64,000 nucleotides of DNA, taken from NCBI GenBank assembly GCA_050084985.1, contig JBITNC010000001.1:34906001-34970000 (forward strand), read 5' to 3'. This DNA comes from Nageia nagi. Its lineage: Eukaryota > Pinophyta. How positions within the stretch are numbered: position 1 is the first letter of the stretch; the number at the start of each line of letters is the position of its first letter. The notes beneath the pieces were generated by a model. That model was not told the DNA's origin. It ran no database searches and worked only from the letters and a program-made list of their open reading frames with translations. Positions 59,073 through 64,000 of this stretch are shown here, piece after piece. Both the position numbers and the translations under genes were made by a program.

Positions 59073-60511
59073 TTGCCTCTTGAGAGCTTAGATTATCAAC
59101 CTCAAAACCCCTCTTCACAAGCTAGGATAACTGACCCCACCTATCAAAAAACACTTCATAGGGCTAGGTCTTGTATGGAAGATTCTGATAGGATGACCTT
59201 GTATTCAGTAAGAACCTCACAAACAAATCCTCAATGTAAGATCTCAAACAAATTCTTCTATGATCCTTACTCCCGTGAAAAACCCTCATCGCAAGAAAAA
59301 TGTAGAAAAGCTTTAGCTAAACAATTCAAGGTAGGAGATATACCCTCTTTTGCAGAGTTGGAGGCAAAGAGAAAACATATGGAGAGAGATTGTGAAGAAA
59401 CTATAAACTTTAGTAAAAGATATGAAGATGTTCAAAGTAAGTTAGAAGAGGAAGCCAAACTTAAAGAAAAGAATATAGAACTCAAAGAAAAAGAAAAGCA
59501 AGAGCTTGACAAACAACGACAAACTTTTGATAAGGTAAAACAAGAAGTTTGAGATAGTTGGTTACTTCATGAGAATTCTCAACAAAATAAAGTACAACCA
59601 TCTACAACTCTTAGAAATCCAATGCAGGGGCATCATTTACTTCTAATTTTCATCATTACCATCTTCAGTGTTGTCAAGATCTTCTTCTGATGATGAATCT
59701 TATAATTTAGACCTAAAGTCAGAAAGAAATACCAATCATAGAAGATATCGAAAACATCCTCAAAGTAGTTGGACAGATAATGAATTAGAATTTCATGAAG
59801 GATTTCATGAATAAAGAAATGAACATATCAAGGTTCCAGAAGTTGACATATGATAATATTTGCAATGAACCCATCCATCCAAGTGTCCCTAAGAAGAAAT
59901 TACCTTACAACTTTGAAATGCCTAAGATAATTCCTTTTACAGGAAATAAGGATCCTAAGGAACATTTAAGGTGGTTTAAGTTTTCAAATTACCTCATTTC
60001 TAACGATGAGAACTTGATGCTACATTTGTTCGCCATGACGCTTGCAGCCCAAGCCTTGGAATGGTATAATAATTTACCATGACATAGTATTTATTCATTT
60101 ACTCAATTGGCAAACTTGTTCTTACAACATTTTAGAATTTATATCAAAGAGGAATCTTCTATTACGGATCTTGTAGAACTAAAACAATCTCAGAATGAAT
60201 CAATTATTGACTTTGTTTCACGGTGGAGGGATATACTCCATAGCATGCCCTATACCTTACCTCAGGAGGAGTTAGTTAAATTATTCAGTCAAAATTGTTT
60301 AAGGCCTATAGCTAGTATATTACAAATCCAACGATATAATACTCTCGAAGAAGTTATTGCTCACGCAGTTATAATTGAGAAGGTCAAGATTGAATACGAT
60401 GAAATAAAAATTACAAGGAAAGAAAAATATAACAAAAATGAGTATTGTAATTATCACCATCAAAGAGGTCATAGTACAAAAAATTGTTTAGCATTGAGAA
60501 ATAGAACGTAA
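59073..60511 (+). pseudogene. gag: Element E gag, nearly intact
   Basis: The first part (59073-59552, +1 frame relative to the ORF upstream) ends in a charged coiled-coil-like stretch rich in Lys and Glu ('EEAKLKEKNIELKEKEKQEL'). The second (59795-60511) has the gag core: 'YNFEMPKIIPFTGNKDPKEH', 'TLAAQALEWYNNLP', one TGA, 'IYSFTQLANLFLQHF', 'DLVELKQSQNESIIDFVSRW'. It ends with a knuckle of the form CX2HX4HX4C, 'CNYHHQRGHSTKNC', near 60454-60495. About 240 bp between the parts hold frameshifts. All metal ligands of the knuckle are present. The protein would form the particle shell and bind RNA. Confidence 0.85.
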
Positions 60512-60539
60512 AATTCAATCAAAGATAATAACTTGGAAG

Positions 60540-61220
60540 TTGAAGACTATACTTCTATTTTCAGATCAAAATTTAAAAAATCATCAAGACTCACTTCCTT
60601 CATGCCAAGTAAATATGGTATCTATTGTACCTAATCACAGTCAAGTGATACACACATGGAATCCAAGTAATCAACCTATTATAAGAATAGTTGGAGTTGA
60701 TACTGGAACTCAAAACATACAAGAAAAATAAATTGATATATCATGTAATCAAAAATCCAAAATGCAAGTTCCAAAATTGATACATCAGCCTATAATTTCT
60801 TTTTATGACCATGAGAGACAATCAAACAAGGGACTTCAAGGGTTAGATCCACCTCTCCATGTCATCAGTAAAGTAAATGGTAAAATTGTTAAGAGGATAT
60901 TAATAGATGAAGGGTCAGATGTCAATATCATATCTACATTAGCATATCACAAATTGAATCTTCCTTTATCTCATATTTCTTTACCATCATTACAAATAAA
61001 AGCATTTAATAATGCTTTATGTTCAACAATAGGATCAATAGTGTTACCCATCACCATTGGATGTAAGACGATACAAACATCATTATATATCATCGAAGGA
61101 AACATTGAACAATATAATATTCTTTTAGGTAGACCATGGATTCAAGAAATGGAATGTGTCCCATCTACATTTCATGGTTGTCTAGAATACATTCATGAGG
61201 GAGTACTCCATTGTGTATGA
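60540..61220 (+). pseudogene. Element E aspartic protease
   Basis: 60762-61220 is open for 152 codons. Residues 30-50 read 'VISKVNGKIVKRILIDEGSD', with the active site D-E-G-S (retroviral-type D-S/T/D-G variants occur in plant gypsy elements), then 'VNIISTLAYHKLNLP'. The conserved end is 'YNILLGRPWIQEMECVPST' followed by 'FHGCLEYIHEGVLH'. A TGA at 61218-61220 is followed by in-frame text 'RDENPYSHYNI', usual in the family. The frame is +1 relative to the gag end, and upstream text from 60540 is in the same frame, broken by one TAA. The active-site motif is intact, unlike element D. Confidence 0.85.
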
Positions 61221-61790
61221 AGAGATGAAAATCCATACTCACATTATAATATTACAAAATCATCGAAAATGAAACCTCCTATGCAAAATTCAAAAGAGAA
61301 ATCATCATCCACCTTTGCTAGGCAAGGGCATAATCATAAAGGTATGAGATGGGAATTACAATCCAAATATGATTACATTGATGGAATGCAATCTTCGAAA
61401 TAACCTAAGACGGTGGTAGATCATATAATGAAAGAAAACCTAAAGCCTAAGTCAATAAAATATGATAAGTATGGACATCATGTTTATCATCATCAATTGG
61501 GGCATAATACTAAACATTGCCACCAATTAAATCATGCCTTTCATGATTTGATGGATGATAGACAATTTGAAGTAGATATACCTTTATTGATAGATAACAA
61601 TTTACATCATCTACAAAATACATACATACATTCCACACAATTAAACAATGATGAATTGTGTTATTTGTGTAAGGATATTCAATCCCTGTCACATCGTTCA
61701 CATTGGGGCAGTCGTCCCCCATCTTACTTTTGATTTCCTCATGTTTTACATAGATCACATTGGGGCAGTTGCCCTCCATCAAAAAAAAAA
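61221..61790 (+). pseudogene. Second knuckle-like segment after the E protease
   Basis: In the protease frame, 61413-61733 is open for 106 codons and contains 'VYHHQLGHNTKHCHQLNHAF' and 'HDLMDDRQFEVDIPL', which copies the gag C-terminal pattern (HX4HX4C then 'xIxDLIDxxxL'); the first Cys is replaced. It is followed by a twice-repeated nucleotide unit 'cacattggggcagt' at about 61700 and 61757 and by an A-run at about 61784-61795. A knuckle placed after protease is unusual. It may come from duplication or from recombination with another gag. Confidence 0.55.
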
Positions 61791-62045
61791 AAAATCATCA
61801 TCAAAACATGATTTAAAAATCACACAAACATCAAAATATGATTAAAAACTAAAATGATCATATCTAATTTTAAAATAGGTTATAATATGTTTATTGCATT
61901 TCCATGTCTTCCCTTTTTCCACCTCATATTCATTCCCCATTATGTTGGAATATTTGAGTATTAGATTATATTCTAACAATTCATCAAGGCATATATACTA
62001 TACATTATCCATGATCACTTCCATACCATTATACAAATATGTTTA

Positions 62046-62296
62046 ATACTTATTGTAAAAGAAATAGTTTATGAAATTAATATTCTTATTGACTTTACCA
62101 ACCTTCATCATGAAATCTTGAAACTTTGGATGATAAACAAATATGACTATGATACACTTAAGGTTATTACGGACTCATACACATCTTCACATTTAAATAA
62201 TCTTAAAACAATCAAGAATGAGGTGTTACAAGAACATGATTTCGAGCGAAAGTATTACATGTTCATCCTATTATTCGCTTCATCTCGAACCCAATA
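62046..62296 (+). pseudogene. Short sense frame of unknown origin in element E
   Basis: About 83 codons are open to a TAA, with protein-like text 'EIVYEINILIDFTNLHHEIL', 'KLWMINKYDYDTLKVITDSY' and 'VLQEHDFERKYYMFILL'. There is no nearby ATG. I recognise no domain. It may be a scrap of a post-protease frame left by the deletion that removed RT and IN. Confidence 0.3.
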
Positions 62297-62379
62297 ATCA
62301 TTTGATAGTTTTATAAAAAAAAAAGAAAAGAAAGAGAGAAGAGATGACAAAAAAAAGGGGAGAAAGTGCTACAATGATT

Positions 62380-62680
62380 CTTGGGATATAGTGAGATCAA
62401 GGGGTTAATCCTCATCGGGGCTATGGACGCCTGTCTGGCAATGGAGCATACCTTACGAGTGGTGACATGTCCATATTGGTTAGCGAACTTCTTTCCTATG
62501 GACCTATGTACGTTTCATATGGATGAACTAGCTTATATATTTTATGCTCTTGTGACATTTAGTTTGAGATTGTCTAGAGATGGAAATAAATATCATTGCA
62601 CACACATGAGTCTATGATAATTTTGAGAACATCATGACTTTGTTTTTTATCATCTAAAGAAGAAAAAATATAATGGTGAT
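62380..62680 (+). repeat. Block shared between elements B and E, copy in E
   Basis: 'ggggttaatcctcatcgggg' and 'ctatggacgcctgtctggca' match 27770-27820 in order, followed by a shared 'cacacatgagtctatg' segment and 'atcatgact'. The 78-codon frame at 62381-62617 lies in it and is not supported as a gene. Confidence 0.7.
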
Positions 62681-62999
62681 TGGTTAATATGGTCAAATTG
62701 AATATTATGATCATTACATTTCTTCATCATCCCATACCTCCATCCCATATTATTTATTATTACATAGTAATTAATATTACACTTATGTTTATCAATGCCT
62801 TGATGAGTTGATTAGTTTATCTCTCTAAATACTCAATACATCCTATGTCTATTCATTTGTTATACTATTTTCATATTAACATCCACCACCACCCCATACA
62901 CATTATACTATACCAACTTTCATATTTTATTATCCAACATCCATATATTTTCTAATCCATCTTTACTGATTATTAAATTGGAGGTGCTTCCATATTATT

Positions 63000-63350
63000 T
63001 GAGAAAAAGAGCGAGTAATTGCTCTCCCCATTAATATGGGAGTCAACATTGTTGTTGTTAAAACCTTTTTGCTTGTATTCTTATCTACAAGTTTAAGCAA
63101 GAAATTGCCCTTAGTGGATTGATAAAAGTCAACCCTAGAACATTGTTAAATTTTATAGCTTCCATTATTCTTTGGGATTGAGAATAAGAAATTGTTCTCC
63201 CCATTGAATTGGAAGTCAATGTTCTTTTCTTATCATATCCCATCCATTTCAACCCCTTAGAACATCGTTAAAAAGCTTCCATCATTCCTGGGGATCGAGA
63301 GTAAGAAATTGCTCTTCCCTTTGAATTGGAAGTCGATGTTCTTCTTACCT
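63000..63350. repeat. Tandem repeat, 117-173 bp spacing
   Basis: Units with 'agaaattgctctccccattg' and 'aattggaagtcaatgttctt' start at about 63008, 63181 and 63298, each preceded (in the last two) by 'agaacatcgttaaa' and 'gcttccatcattc'. They belong to the 3' part of element E. Confidence 0.8.
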
Positions 63351-64000
63351 TTCCATTCATTATCATCTATCCATAAATTGAATGTGTGCTACACCTTGTT
63401 CCATATCCTTTGTACATGTTATCATAAAATAAAAAGTATTAGTAGCCAAGTTTGATAAATGATACAATCTAATACTGTAATTTTTCAAATCATTATCCTT
63501 AAATTTGAAGATATTTAATAATATCCAAATCAACTTCGATGATTGAAATAATAATAAAACTAATAACAATAATTGAAAAACTTATTCAATCTTGAGATAC
63601 ACCATCAATGTGTAGCACATCAAAGTACATTCATGATTAAAGTCTAATAATCATGCTTTTAAATGTCTTAAGAATGAATAATAAAATACATAATACAATC
63701 ATCTATCATTATGTTGATCCTTGTAGTAAACTTGAGTTTATATCATCATCTCAATAAATGAGGTAGAATGCATTTGTCTTGTTTTCAAGTCATGTTCAAC
63801 AAAAAACCTCAATCATGGAAAAACATATTTCTAATGATTTTCGCAAGAAATGATCATGAAACCCATTCTGTTGGGGTAAATAGCAGAATTATCAAACATT
63901 AAAATGTTATCTACTTTGAAAGGACTCCACATCACATACATGCTAATGGCATAGAGCCTATGGAATACAGTGTTCCATAAAATAGCGTGTTGTAGACAAG
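63351..64000. other. Right end of the window, no feature seen
   Basis: AT-rich sequence without readable protein or repeats. The minus-strand frame at 63363-63569 is unremarkable. The E 3' LTR is not reached. Confidence 0.5.

Larger units (their letters stand above)
55137..64000 (+). mobile_element. Element E: Ty3/gypsy (Tat-like) element with extra ORF before gag; right end outside the window
   Basis: Order on the plus strand: 5' LTR (55137-55970), primer-site block, minisatellite leader, extra ORF (57818-59059), gag (59073-60511), protease (60762-61220), second knuckle (61413-61733), a block shared with element B (62380-62680) and repeats (63000-63350). No RT, RNaseH or integrase is readable between protease and the shared block (600 bp), although in B about 3.2 kb of frame plus integrase precede the same block. 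E thus looks like a deletion derivative. Its LTR keeps many CpGs and its frames are the least damaged in the window, so it is probably the youngest insertion. An ORF before gag is a known trait of Ogre/Tat elements; assigning E to that clade is inference, as RT is missing. Confidence 0.8.

Noticed and set aside
62381-62617. 78-codon frame in E
   Set aside because: It covers a nucleotide block shared with B, where the same frame is closed.
63000-63350. CRISPR-like regular repeat
   Set aside because: Unequal spacing, degenerate long units, and a plant nuclear context; it is an ordinary tandem repeat.

Overview
This window is AT-rich, intron-poor, repeat-dominated nuclear DNA from a seed plant. 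Nothing prokaryotic is visible. It contains Ty3/gypsy LTR retrotransposons, an L1-type LINE, a CACTA transposase remnant, tRNA-like SINE candidates and plant-mobile-domain (PMD) sequences. The great age and nesting of the elements and the lack of a confident host gene in 64 kb suggest a large gymnosperm-type genome, possibly a conifer. That last step is inference. Almost every coding stretch is a pseudogene, with stops mostly at former CAA, CAG, CGA or TGG codons, as expected from decay of methylated cytosine.

Layout. Element A (661-9977, +) is an LTR retrotransposon with two 781-bp LTRs, a decayed gag, no pol, and an antisense PMD-type reading frame where pol would lie. It sits in the 3' part of a minus-strand LINE (398-660 and 9978-about 13260). 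A second LINE copy (about 13261-13854 and 19243-about 21400, -) is split by element C (13855-19242), a non-autonomous LTR element full of tandem repeats. 21400-23880 is unassigned. Element B (about 23880-33580, +) is a 5'-truncated gypsy element: end of integrase, a long unrecognised sense frame (24640-27025), a GA microsatellite, a second antisense PMD remnant, a polypurine tract and a 3' LTR. Element D (33590-42625, -) is the only element with a recognisable gag-PR-RT-RNaseH-IN order; its LTR and 3' region match A, so A looks like a non-autonomous partner of D. D abuts a gag-protease piece of another gypsy element (F, 42626-44010, -).

A CpG-retaining GC-rich island (45560-46330) with G-boxes stands out from the AT-rich surroundings. 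It is followed by a SINE candidate, non-autonomous element G (47687-52594, -) and a CACTA transposase remnant (53540-55136, -). Element E (55137-beyond 64000, +) interrupts the CACTA remnant. E seems the youngest element: its LTR keeps CpGs and its frames are the longest. It carries LTR, primer-site block, minisatellite leader, an extra acidic ORF before gag, gag, and protease, but no reverse transcriptase inside the window.

The genes do not form a pathway. The connections are between mobile elements: autonomous/non-autonomous pairs (D/A), relatives sharing blocks (B/E), and two different elements carrying the same PMD family in antisense.
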